Of a DNA stretch of 17,480 nt, positions 7,251 through 15,595 are shown one piece after another. A model generated the notes under the pieces. It had not been told where the DNA came from and did not search any database. It saw only the letters and a list, made by a program, of their open reading frames with translations. Source of the DNA: Anaerolineae bacterium (GTDB lineage Bacteria > Chloroflexota > Anaerolineae > E26-bin7); NCBI GenBank assembly GCA_029933115.1, contig JAOZOT010000032.1, positions 1-17,480 of the forward strand. The letters are read 5' to 3'. The first letter of the stretch is position 1. Every line of letters begins with the position of its first letter. The translations under genes and the position numbers were made by a program.

Positions 7251-8738
7251 ATGAAAAAGATGCTGTTCGCACTATTGACTGTGGTGACGATTCTGAGTAT
7301 GCTGACCGCCTGCGGCCCTGCTCCCACCCCGGAGAAGGTGGTGGAGAAGGTAGTAGAGACAGTGGTGGTCGAGAAAGAGGTTGAGGTCACCAAGGAGGTC
7401 GTCAAGGAGGTGGTGGTCACCCCTACGCCGGCACCGGAAACGGGGCCCAGGACGCTCACCTTCTTTACCACCGAGGCCGACCCACCCCAGCTGGAGATCC
7501 TGGCCGAGATCATTGACGAATATCACGAGGCTCATCCCGAGGTCTTCATTGACGTGGTCACCGGCACACCGGCGACGCGCGGTGCGCGCATCGCTACCCT
7601 GCTGGCCGCCGGGGCCGACGCGGGTATCTTTGAGATCGAGGCCGCCTTCACCCGGGAGTGGGCCGAAGCTGGCTACCTCATGCCCCTCAACGACGTCTTT
7701 GAGGAGATCGGCGGCGTTGATGAGTATGTGCCCGGCAGTTACTTCGAACTCGAGGGCACGGTCTACGCGTTGCCTTACGCCACCAGCGTCTACGGACTGT
7801 GGTATCGCAAGGACCTGTTCGAGGAAGCCGGGCTCGAGCCGCCCACCAACTACGAGGAGTTGCTGGCGGCGGCAGAGGCGCTGACCAAATCTGATGAGGG
7901 CATCTACGGCATTGCCATTCCCGGTTCCACCAACGCCTCGGTTAACTTCTTTGCCACTTTCCTGTGGCAGAATTGCCAGGACTTTTTCACGCCGCAGGGA
8001 GAGCTCACCTTTGACCAACCCGAGGCACTGGAGGCCATCGAGAAATGGGTCGCCCTGACCGAGTACGCGCCGCCCGGTTTCGAGAACTGGAGCTGGGGCG
8101 ATCAGATCACGGCCTTTGTCACCGGACAGGCGGCGATGAGTGTCTACGCCGGTCGGCTGGGGATGCGTATGCCGGATCAGGCACCTCACCTGGAAGACAA
8201 GTCCGACATCACCCGCCTGCCGTGGTGCTACAGGCCAGGCGGCGACTGCCCCTATGTCACCTATGGCTCGTGGAGCCGCATCGCCATCGCGGCCAACACC
8301 CAATACCCGGAGACGGCCAAGGACTTTTTAAAGTTCTTCCTGACCGGCGACCGGTTGGCCCGCTACGACGCCACCGTCATCGGCCACATGGTGCCACCCA
8401 CTAAGGAAGTAGCCAAGTTGTTGGAAAACTGGGACTCGGACTATGCCCGCAAGCACTCGGACTGGCTGGCCTTCTTCAACAAGGACGCTGCCTTCACCAA
8501 CCACCCGGCCAACAACATGGGCTCTATCGAAGGCTGCAACTTTGTCAAGAAGGACTATGGACCGCCCTGGGCCGGCCCTGTCTTCTCCAAGGGGGGCATC
8601 ATTGACGTGATGTTCCAGGAGATTTACGTCGGCGGTAAGGACCCTGAAGTGGCCTGGAAGGAGGCGGTAGAGAAGATCAAGCAGGCCAGGGAGGAATGGC
8701 TGGCTGACCATCCCGATTGGGAGCCACCTACCTACTGA
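7251..8738 (+). CDS. Extracellular solute-binding lipoprotein of CUT1 ABC transporter (SBP1)
   Basis: 495-residue lipoprotein. The signal peptide MKKMLFALLTVVTILSM ends in the lipobox LTAC, so C21 is lipidated. A low-complexity Val/Glu/Lys linker (about 27-58), then TPTPAP, joins the anchor to a family 1 solute-binding fold. Landmarks are an N-terminal strand (RTLTFFTTEAD), VYALPYATSVYGLWYRKDLFEEAGL and TNYEELLAAAEAL. The frame is open back to 7197, but that ATG lies inside the MITE end; ATG 7251 has a GGGAGG site (7236-7241) and starts a normal signal peptide. Clearly paralogous to the protein at 13196-14647, with extra Cys residues (FLWQNCQDFF, LPWCYRPGGDCPY) that might form disulfides. Substrate unknown. 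Confidence 0.93.
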   Translation: MKKMLFALLTVVTILSMLTACGPAPTPEKVVEKVVETVVVEKEVEVTKEVVKEVVVTPTPAPETGPRTLTFFTTEADPPQLEILAEIIDEYHEAHPEVFIDVVTGTPATRGARIATLLAAGADAGIFEIEAAFTREWAEAGYLMPLNDVFEEIGGVDEYVPGSYFELEGTVYALPYATSVYGLWYRKDLFEEAGLEPPTNYEELLAAAEALTKSDEGIYGIAIPGSTNASVNFFATFLWQNCQDFFTPQGELTFDQPEALEAIEKWVALTEYAPPGFENWSWGDQITAFVTGQAAMSVYAGRLGMRMPDQAPHLEDKSDITRLPWCYRPGGDCPYVTYGSWSRIAIAANTQYPETAKDFLKFFLTGDRLARYDATVIGHMVPPTKEVAKLLENWDSDYARKHSDWLAFFNKDAAFTNHPANNMGSIEGCNFVKKDYGPPWAGPVFSKGGIIDVMFQEIYVGGKDPEVAWKEAVEKIKQAREEWLADHPDWEPPTY

Positions 8739-8774
8739 TCCTCCTCTGTCTGGGGTTGACTCTACCCACGTCCT

Positions 8775-8871
8775 GAAGCCCCCACTGCAAGGTGGGGGTG
8801 GGTCACAGCCAACCCAGAAAAGGCTCCCCTGGGTCAGTTGTGAGGACTCCCCCGGCTACACCGGGGGCTTC
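8775..8871. repeat. Multi-hairpin palindromic element (about 97 bp)
   Basis: The outer arms GAAGCCCCC (8775-8783) and GGGGGCTTC (8863-8871) are perfect inverted repeats. Inside are hairpins CCCCCAC/GTGGGGG (8779-8785/8792-8798), CCCCCGG/CCGGGGG (8849-8855/8861-8867) and a central arm CACAGCCAACCCAG/CTGGGTCAGTTGTG (8804-8817/8829-8842, 11 of 14 matching, more with G-U pairs). The whole can fold as a cloverleaf. GAAGCCCCC hairpins recall the ends of IS200/IS605-type elements, so it may be a palindrome-associated non-autonomous element; this is a guess from style. It lies between the binding protein and the MalF-like permease and may reduce read-through. Confidence 0.6.
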
Positions 8872-8911
8872 TCGGCACCATCCTTGCGGTGTGGGTAAAG
8901 TCAAGCCTCCT

Positions 8912-8943
8912 GGGGCGGTGCCTGGCCTATCAGGCGCCGCCCC
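8912..8943 (+). promoter_or_regulatory. Strong hairpin in the leader of the MalF-like permease
   Basis: GGGGCGGTGCCTG (8912-8924) pairs with CAGGCGCCGCCCC (8931-8943) over 13 positions with one T-G wobble and a 6-base loop. It ends 19 bases before the permease ATG (8963). No T-run follows, so it is not a classical terminator. It could stabilise the downstream message, limit read-through or be part of the adjoining palindromic element. Confidence 0.5.
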
Positions 8944-8962
8944 CTTTGAAAGGTTGTTGTTT

Positions 8963-9916
8963 ATGGCTAGTCCAATTCAGACTGCGCAAGAGTCTGTCCG
9001 GCAACGGGCCCGGGCGATAGGAACAGCTTTTCGCTTCGAACTGGGTGACCGTGCACTGGCAGTGCTCATGGTTCTACCCGCAGCACTGTTGGTTATTGTC
9101 TTTGCTCTCTATCCGATGTTACAGGGGCTGTTTGCCAGCTTTTTTCAGGTCGAGTCAGCCACCCTGGAGATGCACTTCAATGGCCTCGAGAATTATCGGT
9201 GGCTGCTGAGCCAGCCGCTGTTTTGGCATTCACTACTCCGCTCCCTTATCTGGGTGACCGGCACCACTGTGGTGCAAATCGTTCTGGGGGTGGGCATCTC
9301 TCTCCTGCTACACCAGGAGTTGAAGGGACGCAACTTTGCTCGCGGTCTGGTCCTGTTTCCATACCTGATGCCTGCCATCGTCATTGCCCTCACCTGGCGT
9401 TTCATCCTGGACCCTACGATGGGCGTGTTCAACCGCCTGCTGATGGACTTTGGCCTTATCGAGCACCCCATCGCTTTCCTGGCCAACCCCCGGACCGCGT
9501 TGCTGTTCGTGATCATCGCCGGTATCTGGAAGTATACACCCTTCGTCGTGATGATGTGCCTGGCCCGCCTGCAGGTAGTCCCCGTCGAGTTGGAGGAGGC
9601 AGCACGCATAGACGGGGCCGGAGCGTGGCAAGTCTTTCGTCACATCACCCTGCCCTGGCTGATGCCGGTGCTCATCGTCACCTTGCTACTGCGCACGATT
9701 TGGACCTTCAGGCAGTTTGACATTGTTTACCTCTTTGCCTTTGGTGGACCGCTCTTTGCTACGACAACACTCCCCGTGTTGGTGCGTTACCTGGCTTTTG
9801 ACGCCCAAAAAATCGGACCGGCAGCAGCCACTGCCTCGGTGATGGTGATCATCCTCCTGTTGATGTCCTGGGGCTATTTTGCTCTCTATGGACGGGCCGA
9901 GGAGGAGTTGGGTTGA
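8963..9916 (+). CDS. Carbohydrate-type ABC transporter permease, MalF-like (CUT1)
   Basis: 317-residue inner-membrane protein. The first helix is at about 33-54 (ALAVLMVLPAALLVIVFALYP), with five more predicted. The EAA loop is VPVELEEAARIDGAGAWQVFRHITLPWLMPV. The FNGLENYRWLLSQPLFWHSLLRSL segment is typical of MalF-like subunits. The frame is open upstream to 8792, but that stretch is hairpin DNA; ATG 8963 is the first start giving a normal N-terminus, with only a weak AAAGG site (8949-8953) ahead. The stop is 11 bases before aclB, so the two are almost certainly co-transcribed. Partner of the MalG-like permease at 6080-6973. The ATPase is not in the window. Confidence 0.92.
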   Translation: MASPIQTAQESVRQRARAIGTAFRFELGDRALAVLMVLPAALLVIVFALYPMLQGLFASFFQVESATLEMHFNGLENYRWLLSQPLFWHSLLRSLIWVTGTTVVQIVLGVGISLLLHQELKGRNFARGLVLFPYLMPAIVIALTWRFILDPTMGVFNRLLMDFGLIEHPIAFLANPRTALLFVIIAGIWKYTPFVVMMCLARLQVVPVELEEAARIDGAGAWQVFRHITLPWLMPVLIVTLLLRTIWTFRQFDIVYLFAFGGPLFATTTLPVLVRYLAFDAQKIGPAAATASVMVIILLLMSWGYFALYGRAEEELG

Positions 9917-9927
9917 GGAGGTAGAAC

Positions 9928-11190
9928 GTGGCGCGCAGAAGCATACGTGAGTACGACGCCAAACGGTTGCTGGCGACCCACCTGCCCAGGTATCTCCCCG
10001 GTGGGTTGGGGTACACAGGCCGGGTGGCGCTGGTGACGCCCGACACCAATTGGGAACAACTCATCACTGACCATCCGTGGCTCCAGAGCGAACGGCTGGT
10101 AGTGAAGCCGGATCAGCTTTTCAGCAAGCGGGGGAAGAGGGGCCTGCTCCTGCTGGACACCGACCTCGACGGTGCCAGGGCCTTCGTCCAGGAAAAGATG
10201 GGGCAGGAAGTGACGATCAATGGGGTGACGGGCACGCTCACCCACTTTCTCGTTGAGCCCTTTGTCCCGCACCGCCAGGAGGACGAGCTTTTCGTCGCCA
10301 TCCGCAGCGAGCGCGAGGCGGACATCATCTACTTCTCGCTGCAAGGAGGCGTTGACGTGGAGGAGAACTGGGAGGCGGTGCTCCAGGTACCCGTGCCCAT
10401 CCTGACCGATTTCGAGGACGTGGACCTGGCGGCCAGGCTGCCCGACTTTTCTGGGATGGAGGACGTCGCCGTCTTTATCGGCGCCCTCTACCGCTTCTAC
10501 GTGGACCTGGCGTTCACCTATTTGGAGATCAACCCTCTTGTTTTCGCCGATGGCAGTCCTGTGCCTCTCGACTTTGTAGCCCAGATAGATGACACCGCTG
10601 CCTTCGAGTGCGCACAGCAGTGGGGCGACCTGGAGTTTCCGCCCGCCTTTGGCAGCCGCCTCTCGCCGGAGGAAGAATACATCCGCCAGCTCAATGCCAA
10701 GAGCGGCGCTTCGCTCAAGCTGACGCTGCTCAACCCGGAGGGTCGGGTGTGGACGCTGGTAGGCGGCGGTGGAGCGAGCGTCATCTACGCCGACACCATC
10801 GTTGACCTGGGCTTTGGCAGCGAGCTGGCCAACTATAGCGAATACTCCGGTAACCCCTCCAGGGACGAGACCTATGAGTACACCCGGACCATCCTCGACC
10901 TGATGACCCGCCGGAAGGACCCTCGGGGCAAGGTGCTGCTCATTGGTGGAGGCATCGCCAACTTTACCGATGTGGCCAAGACCTTCGCCGGCCTCGTCCA
11001 GGCCCTCACCGACTACCAGAAGCAGTTGCGGGAGCACAACGTTAGGATCTATGTGCGCCGTGGGGGCCCCAACTACCAAGAGGGCCTGCGGCTGATGCGG
11101 GAGCTGGGCAAGAAAATCGGCGTGCCCATCGAGGCCTACGGCCCGGAGCTGCACATGACCGAGATCGTGCCCATGGCGCTCAAGGAGTAA
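9928..11190 (+). CDS. aclB: ATP-citrate lyase, small (beta) subunit, AclB
   Basis: 420 residues, collinear with the N-terminal part of animal ATP-citrate lyase and with bacterial AclB. Visible matches: VALVTPDTNWEQLITDHPWL, LVVKPDQLFSKRGK (nucleotide-binding start of the ATP-grasp fold, K60), FLVEPFVPH, TYLEINPLVF with metal-ligand candidates N202 and D215, WGDLEFPPAFG, NAKSGASLKLTLLNPEGRVW, GGGGASVIYADTI, GGGIANFTDVAKTF and RRGGPNYQEGLRLM (citrate-binding region). With AclA it cleaves citrate using ATP and CoA to acetyl-CoA, oxaloacetate, ADP and phosphate in the cytoplasm. The GTG start at 9928 is set by GAGGAGGT (9915-9922), which overlaps the permease stop. Full length, no missing key residue seen. 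Confidence 0.96.
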   Translation: MARRSIREYDAKRLLATHLPRYLPGGLGYTGRVALVTPDTNWEQLITDHPWLQSERLVVKPDQLFSKRGKRGLLLLDTDLDGARAFVQEKMGQEVTINGVTGTLTHFLVEPFVPHRQEDELFVAIRSEREADIIYFSLQGGVDVEENWEAVLQVPVPILTDFEDVDLAARLPDFSGMEDVAVFIGALYRFYVDLAFTYLEINPLVFADGSPVPLDFVAQIDDTAAFECAQQWGDLEFPPAFGSRLSPEEEYIRQLNAKSGASLKLTLLNPEGRVWTLVGGGGASVIYADTIVDLGFGSELANYSEYSGNPSRDETYEYTRTILDLMTRRKDPRGKVLLIGGGIANFTDVAKTFAGLVQALTDYQKQLREHNVRIYVRRGGPNYQEGLRLMRELGKKIGVPIEAYGPELHMTEIVPMALKE

Positions 11191-11208
11191 GTACAGAGGA
11201 GGCCAGGA

Positions 11209-13056
11209 GTGAGTCAACCGGACTATCAACTCTTCTCCAGAGATACCCGGGCCCTGATCTACGGCTACCAGCAGGATGCCATCCAGCGCATGCTGGACTT
11301 TGATTACGTTTGCCGGCGCCAGACACCCTCAGTAGCGGCGATCATCAACCCTACCCGGACCGGCCTGCACAAGGCGTTCTTTGGAGCCCGGGAAATCCTC
11401 ATCCCTATGTACCGTACCATAGCCGAGGCAGCGGCGGCGCACCCTGAGGCGGACGTAATGATCAACTTTGCCTCCTTCCGCTCCGCCTTTCCGACGACGA
11501 TGGAGGCACTGGAGACACCTACCCTGCGGACGATTGCCGTCATCGCCGAGGGCGTGCCGGAACGTAAGAGCCGCATCCTGGCAGCCACGGCCCGCCAGAA
11601 GGGAAAGGTCATCATCGGCCCGGCCACGGTGGGAGGCATCCAGGCCGGGGCGTTTCGGATTGGGAACACGGCGGGGACGATCGAGAACATTGTGGCTTCC
11701 AAGCTGCACCGTCCGGGCAGCGTGGGCTTTGTGGCCAAGTCGGGCGGGATGAGCAACGAGTGCTTCAACATCATCGCCCGCCACACCGATGGCTTGTACG
11801 AAGGCATCGCCATTGGCGGCGATACCTTCCCCGGCTCCACGCTGCTGGATCACCTGTTGCGCTACCAGGCCAACCCTGATGTCAAGATGATGGTCTGTCT
11901 GGGTGAATTGGGCGGAGACCAGGAGTATCGCATCGTCGAGGCGCTGCAAGACGGCCGGCTGACCAAGCCGTTGGTGGTATGGGTCACCGGGACGTGCGCC
12001 AGGGTGCTCCCCCGCAGTGTACAGTTCGGCCACGCCGGGGCCAAGGCCAATACGGGAATGGAGACAGCCGATGCAAAAAATGAGGCCTTGCGAGCAGCGG
12101 GGGCCGTCGTGCCGGCGTCGTTCAACGATTTCGGCGACAGAATCCGCGAGGTCTTCGAGAAGCTCAAAGCGGAAGGGCAGATCGCAGAGTTCGAGGAACC
12201 GGAGGTGCCGACCGTCCCGATGGACTACCGCCAAGCCCTCAAGACCGGTCTGATCCGCAAGTCGGCCGGCATCATCACCACCATCTCCGACGAGCGGGGC
12301 GAAGAACCGGTCTATGGAGGCAAGCCGATTAGCGCCGTGATCGAGGAACAGATCGGCATCGGTGGGGTTATCAGTCTGCTGTGGTTCAAACGGGAGTTGC
12401 CCGGCTACGCTACCCGATTCATAGAGCTGGCGCTCATGATCGTCGCCGACCACGGCCCGGCGGTGAGTGGAGCGCACAACGCCATTGTGGCCGCGCGGGC
12501 TGGCAAAGACCTGATCTCCTCCCTCGTCTCCGGCCTTTTGACCATCGGCCCTCGCTTCGGTGGGGCGATTGACGACGCGGCCCGTCACTTCAAGCGGGCC
12601 TTCGACTCAGAGATGACGCCCCAGGAATTCGTTGACGATATGAAAGCCAGAGGGATCAACATTCCGGGCATCGGCCACCGCGTCAAGAGCGTGCAGAACC
12701 CCGACGTGCGGGTCACGCTCATCAAGCGGTATGCCCGGGAGCACTTTACCTGCACCGATCTGCTGGACTATGCGCTGGAGGTAGAAAAGGTTACCACGGC
12801 CAAGCGGAACAACCTCATTTTGAATGTGGACGGCTGCTTGGGTGTCACCTTTGTGGACCTGCTGCGCTCCTGCGGCTGCTTCAGCGAGGAGGAGGTGCAG
12901 AATATTGTAGACCTGGGATATCTCAACGCCCTCTTTGTCCTGGGACGGAGTATCGGCATCATGGGCCACATTTTCGACCAGCAGCGATTGGCCCAGCCCC
13001 TGTACCGTCACCCCTGGGATGACATCGCCTATATGACTGACCTGACAGCGCTGTGA
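11209..13056 (+). CDS. aclA: ATP-citrate lyase, large (alpha) subunit, AclA
   Basis: 615 residues, collinear with the C-terminal part of animal ATP-citrate lyase: a succinyl-CoA-synthetase-alpha-like module (about 1-330) followed by a citrate-synthase-like module (about 345-615). The phospho-histidine is H275 in QFGHAGA. The citrate-synthase-module catalytic residues are H415 (DHGPAVSGAHN), H490 (GIGHRVKS) and D541 (LNVDG). Spacings of 140, 75 and 51 residues equal those recalled for human H760, H900, H975 and D1026. The GTG start at 11209 has AGAGGAGG (11195-11202) ahead, 18 bases after aclB. The C-terminus LYRHPWDDIAYM is also conserved. The enzyme looks complete and active. ACL is a hallmark of the reductive TCA cycle in some bacteria and is uncommon in the lineage suggested here. 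Confidence 0.97.
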   Translation: MSQPDYQLFSRDTRALIYGYQQDAIQRMLDFDYVCRRQTPSVAAIINPTRTGLHKAFFGAREILIPMYRTIAEAAAAHPEADVMINFASFRSAFPTTMEALETPTLRTIAVIAEGVPERKSRILAATARQKGKVIIGPATVGGIQAGAFRIGNTAGTIENIVASKLHRPGSVGFVAKSGGMSNECFNIIARHTDGLYEGIAIGGDTFPGSTLLDHLLRYQANPDVKMMVCLGELGGDQEYRIVEALQDGRLTKPLVVWVTGTCARVLPRSVQFGHAGAKANTGMETADAKNEALRAAGAVVPASFNDFGDRIREVFEKLKAEGQIAEFEEPEVPTVPMDYRQALKTGLIRKSAGIITTISDERGEEPVYGGKPISAVIEEQIGIGGVISLLWFKRELPGYATRFIELALMIVADHGPAVSGAHNAIVAARAGKDLISSLVSGLLTIGPRFGGAIDDAARHFKRAFDSEMTPQEFVDDMKARGINIPGIGHRVKSVQNPDVRVTLIKRYAREHFTCTDLLDYALEVEKVTTAKRNNLILNVDGCLGVTFVDLLRSCGCFSEEEVQNIVDLGYLNALFVLGRSIGIMGHIFDQQRLAQPLYRHPWDDIAYMTDLTAL

Positions 13057-13068
13057 AGCCAGATCTCA

Positions 13069-13083
13069 GCCTGGATGCCAGGC
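13069..13083 (+). terminator. Short hairpin after aclA
   Basis: GCCTGG (13069-13074) pairs with CCAGGC (13078-13083) around ATG, 12 bases after the aclA stop. No T-run follows; a weak terminator or 3'-end stabiliser at most. Confidence 0.3.
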
Positions 13084-13132
13084 CACAGGTCGAGGCATGG
13101 GCCATGATGTCCAGACTGCTTACTGGTCTCTC

Positions 13133-13161
13133 TTGACAGATCTTCAATTATCGGGTACTCT
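13133..13161 (+). promoter_or_regulatory. Sigma-70-type promoter for the second binding-protein gene
   Basis: A perfect TTGACA (13133-13138), a 17-base spacer and TACTCT (13156-13161, 4 of 6 to TATAAT). Transcription would start near 13168, about 28 bases before the ATG at 13196. This suggests the second binding protein can be expressed independently of the transporter-aclBA unit. Confidence 0.6.
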
Positions 13162-13195
13162 ATCTGCACGTTAGAATCACAGATCGGAGAGGCCA

Positions 13196-14647
13196 ATGGT
13201 TCGACCGTCAAACGGCTCCATGCCGTTATCCAGCCTCACCAGAACGGTATTCCAACGAGCAAGCTATACGGCCGTCGTCGTGACGCTAGCCGGGCTTGTC
13301 CTTGCTGGTTGCAGTATCGCTGCCCCACCGACTGTGCCCACCCCCTCCATTCCGCCGACCTCTGTAGGGCCATCTGGCCCCAAGATCATCTCCCTCTTCT
13401 CTACCGAAAACGATCCCAAGCAGATTGCTACCCTGCAAACACTGGTGGTCGAGTATCAGCGTCTCCACCCCGATGTGGAGATTGACATCGTTCTCGCCTC
13501 ACCAGCCTCTCGTGGCCGACGCCTCTTGACGGCGTTGGCTTCCGGCGCTGATCTGGGCATCTTTGAGATCGAACCCACGCTGATGGCTGAATGGGCCGAA
13601 GCCGGCTACCTGCTTCCCCTGGATGACGTGGTGAGCAAGATTGGCGTAGATGACTATGTGGAAGGCAGCCTCTTCTCCTACCAGGGGCATGTCTACGCGG
13701 TGCCTTACGCCACCAGCGTCTATGGCTTATGGGTGCGCACCGACCTGCTGGCCGAAGCCGGGCTGCCACGGCCTACGACTTACGAAGAGGTTCTGAACGC
13801 GGCCGCGACTTTGTCGCGGGGCGAGGTCTATGGCATCGCCTTGCCCGGCGGTCAGAACATCGCCACAGTAAACTACTTTTCCACCTTCTTGTGGCAGAAT
13901 GGGGGCGACTATTTTACCTGTGATGGTCAGGTCGCTTTTGGTCAACCTCAAGCCCTTGAGGCGGTCAAGAAATGGGCCGCACTGGCCGAGTATGCCCCAC
14001 CGGGTTTTACCACCTGGGGATACAGTGAACAGATCGAGGCTTTTTTGCGTGGCCGCGTCGCCATGGCCATGTATGCGGGGCGGTTAGGAGTCCACGTTGC
14101 TGACAAAGCGCCGGAGTTGGAGGATCGCGTCACGGTCGTGTTTCCGCCCTGGGGACCGGAGAAGGTCACCCTCGGCGTGTGGAGTCGGTTCGCCATCGCG
14201 GCCGGCACGCGCCACCAAGCCGAGGCCAAAGAATTCCTGCAGTGGTTGGTCAGCGGCGACCGCTTGCTGCGCTACGACATGACCGTGCCCGGGCACATGA
14301 TCCCGCCTCTGCGCTCGGTGCAGGCCATGGCCTTGGACTATGACTCCCCCTATGTTGCCCAACACCCGGATTGGCTGGAGGCGTTTGACGATTGGGTGAT
14401 TTACACGAACCATCCAGCCATGAACATGGGCTCTATTCGCGATGGCCGGTTTATCCGCTCTGATGTCGTGCCTCCCTGGGGCAGCATGATTTTTGGTACG
14501 CCAGGCATCGTAGACACCATGTTGCAGGAGATTGCTCTGGGAGGTCGGGATCCGGAAGCCGCTTGGCGGGATGCTGTCGTCAAGATGGAAGAGGCTGTCA
14601 GACAATGGAAAGCCCAACATCCTGAGTGGCAGCCACCAGATTGTTGA
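13196..14647 (+). CDS. Second extracellular solute-binding lipoprotein (SBP2), paralog of SBP1
   Basis: 483-residue lipoprotein. The signal peptide ends in lipobox LAGC, so C39 is lipidated; a short Pro/Thr/Ser linker follows (about 41-60), unlike the long charged linker of SBP1. The body aligns with SBP1 throughout: IISLFSTENDPKQ, GADLGIFEIEPTLMAEWAEA, VYAVPYATSVYGLWVRTDLL, LAEYAPPGF, GHMIPP, TNHPAMNMGSI, DTMLQEIALGGRDPEAAWRDAV. SBP1's extra cysteine loop (LPWCYRPGGDCPY) is replaced by FPPWGPE. ATG 13196 follows GGAGAGG; M9 (13220) is an alternative start. It may supply the same permeases with a different ligand or affinity. Own promoter upstream, terminator downstream. Confidence 0.92.
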   Translation: MVRPSNGSMPLSSLTRTVFQRASYTAVVVTLAGLVLAGCSIAAPPTVPTPSIPPTSVGPSGPKIISLFSTENDPKQIATLQTLVVEYQRLHPDVEIDIVLASPASRGRRLLTALASGADLGIFEIEPTLMAEWAEAGYLLPLDDVVSKIGVDDYVEGSLFSYQGHVYAVPYATSVYGLWVRTDLLAEAGLPRPTTYEEVLNAAATLSRGEVYGIALPGGQNIATVNYFSTFLWQNGGDYFTCDGQVAFGQPQALEAVKKWAALAEYAPPGFTTWGYSEQIEAFLRGRVAMAMYAGRLGVHVADKAPELEDRVTVVFPPWGPEKVTLGVWSRFAIAAGTRHQAEAKEFLQWLVSGDRLLRYDMTVPGHMIPPLRSVQAMALDYDSPYVAQHPDWLEAFDDWVIYTNHPAMNMGSIRDGRFIRSDVVPPWGSMIFGTPGIVDTMLQEIALGGRDPEAAWRDAVVKMEEAVRQWKAQHPEWQPPDC

Positions 14648-14702
14648 GTTCTGATGCCCCTCAGCGGTGATTATGATCGTCATGGTACGATCCGATCTCA
14701 AG

Positions 14703-14732
14703 ATTCCCCAGCTAGCCGATGGGGAATTTTTT
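14703..14732 (+). terminator. Rho-independent terminator after the second binding protein
   Basis: ATTCCCC (14703-14709) pairs with GGGGAAT (14721-14727), 11-base loop, followed directly by a run of six T (14727-14732). A classical intrinsic terminator 56 bases after the stop, marking the end of the transporter/citrate-lyase block. Confidence 0.78.
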
Positions 14733-14754
14733 GTGCATATGCGCGGAGACATGG

Positions 14755-15525
<771 letters not shown>

Positions 15526-15539
15526 GTGAAGCGTGAAAA

Positions 15540-15577
15540 GTAAAACGTAAAATTACGATCCACGCATCACGTTTTAC
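15540..15577. repeat. Short inverted repeat
   Basis: GTAAAACGT (15540-15548) and ACGTTTTAC (15569-15577) are perfect 9-base inverted arms with a 20-base loop, in an AT-rich gap between the pseudogene and the lipoprotein gene. It could act as a bidirectional weak terminator or be a small dispersed repeat. The arm ends 18 bases before the lipoprotein start. Confidence 0.55.
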
Positions 15578-15595
15578 ATTTGAAGGGAGAGAAAC

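Noticed and set aside
7272..8303. Minus-strand open frame of 343 codons opposite SBP1
   Set aside because: Arg/Gly-rich shadow of the binding-protein gene; the first part mirrors the repetitive linker.
8792..8962. 57-codon upstream extension of the MalF-like permease
   Set aside because: Begins inside a hairpin and encodes Gly/Pro-rich sequence unlike a permease N-terminus.
9886..11229. Long minus-strand open frame of 447 codons opposite aclB
   Set aside because: Its antisense partner is a clear AclB with conserved motifs; the minus frame has low-complexity shadow composition and no recognisable domain.
11329..12588. Long minus-strand open frame of 419 codons opposite aclA
   Set aside because: Shadow of aclA in GC-rich sequence; no ribosome site or domain recognised.
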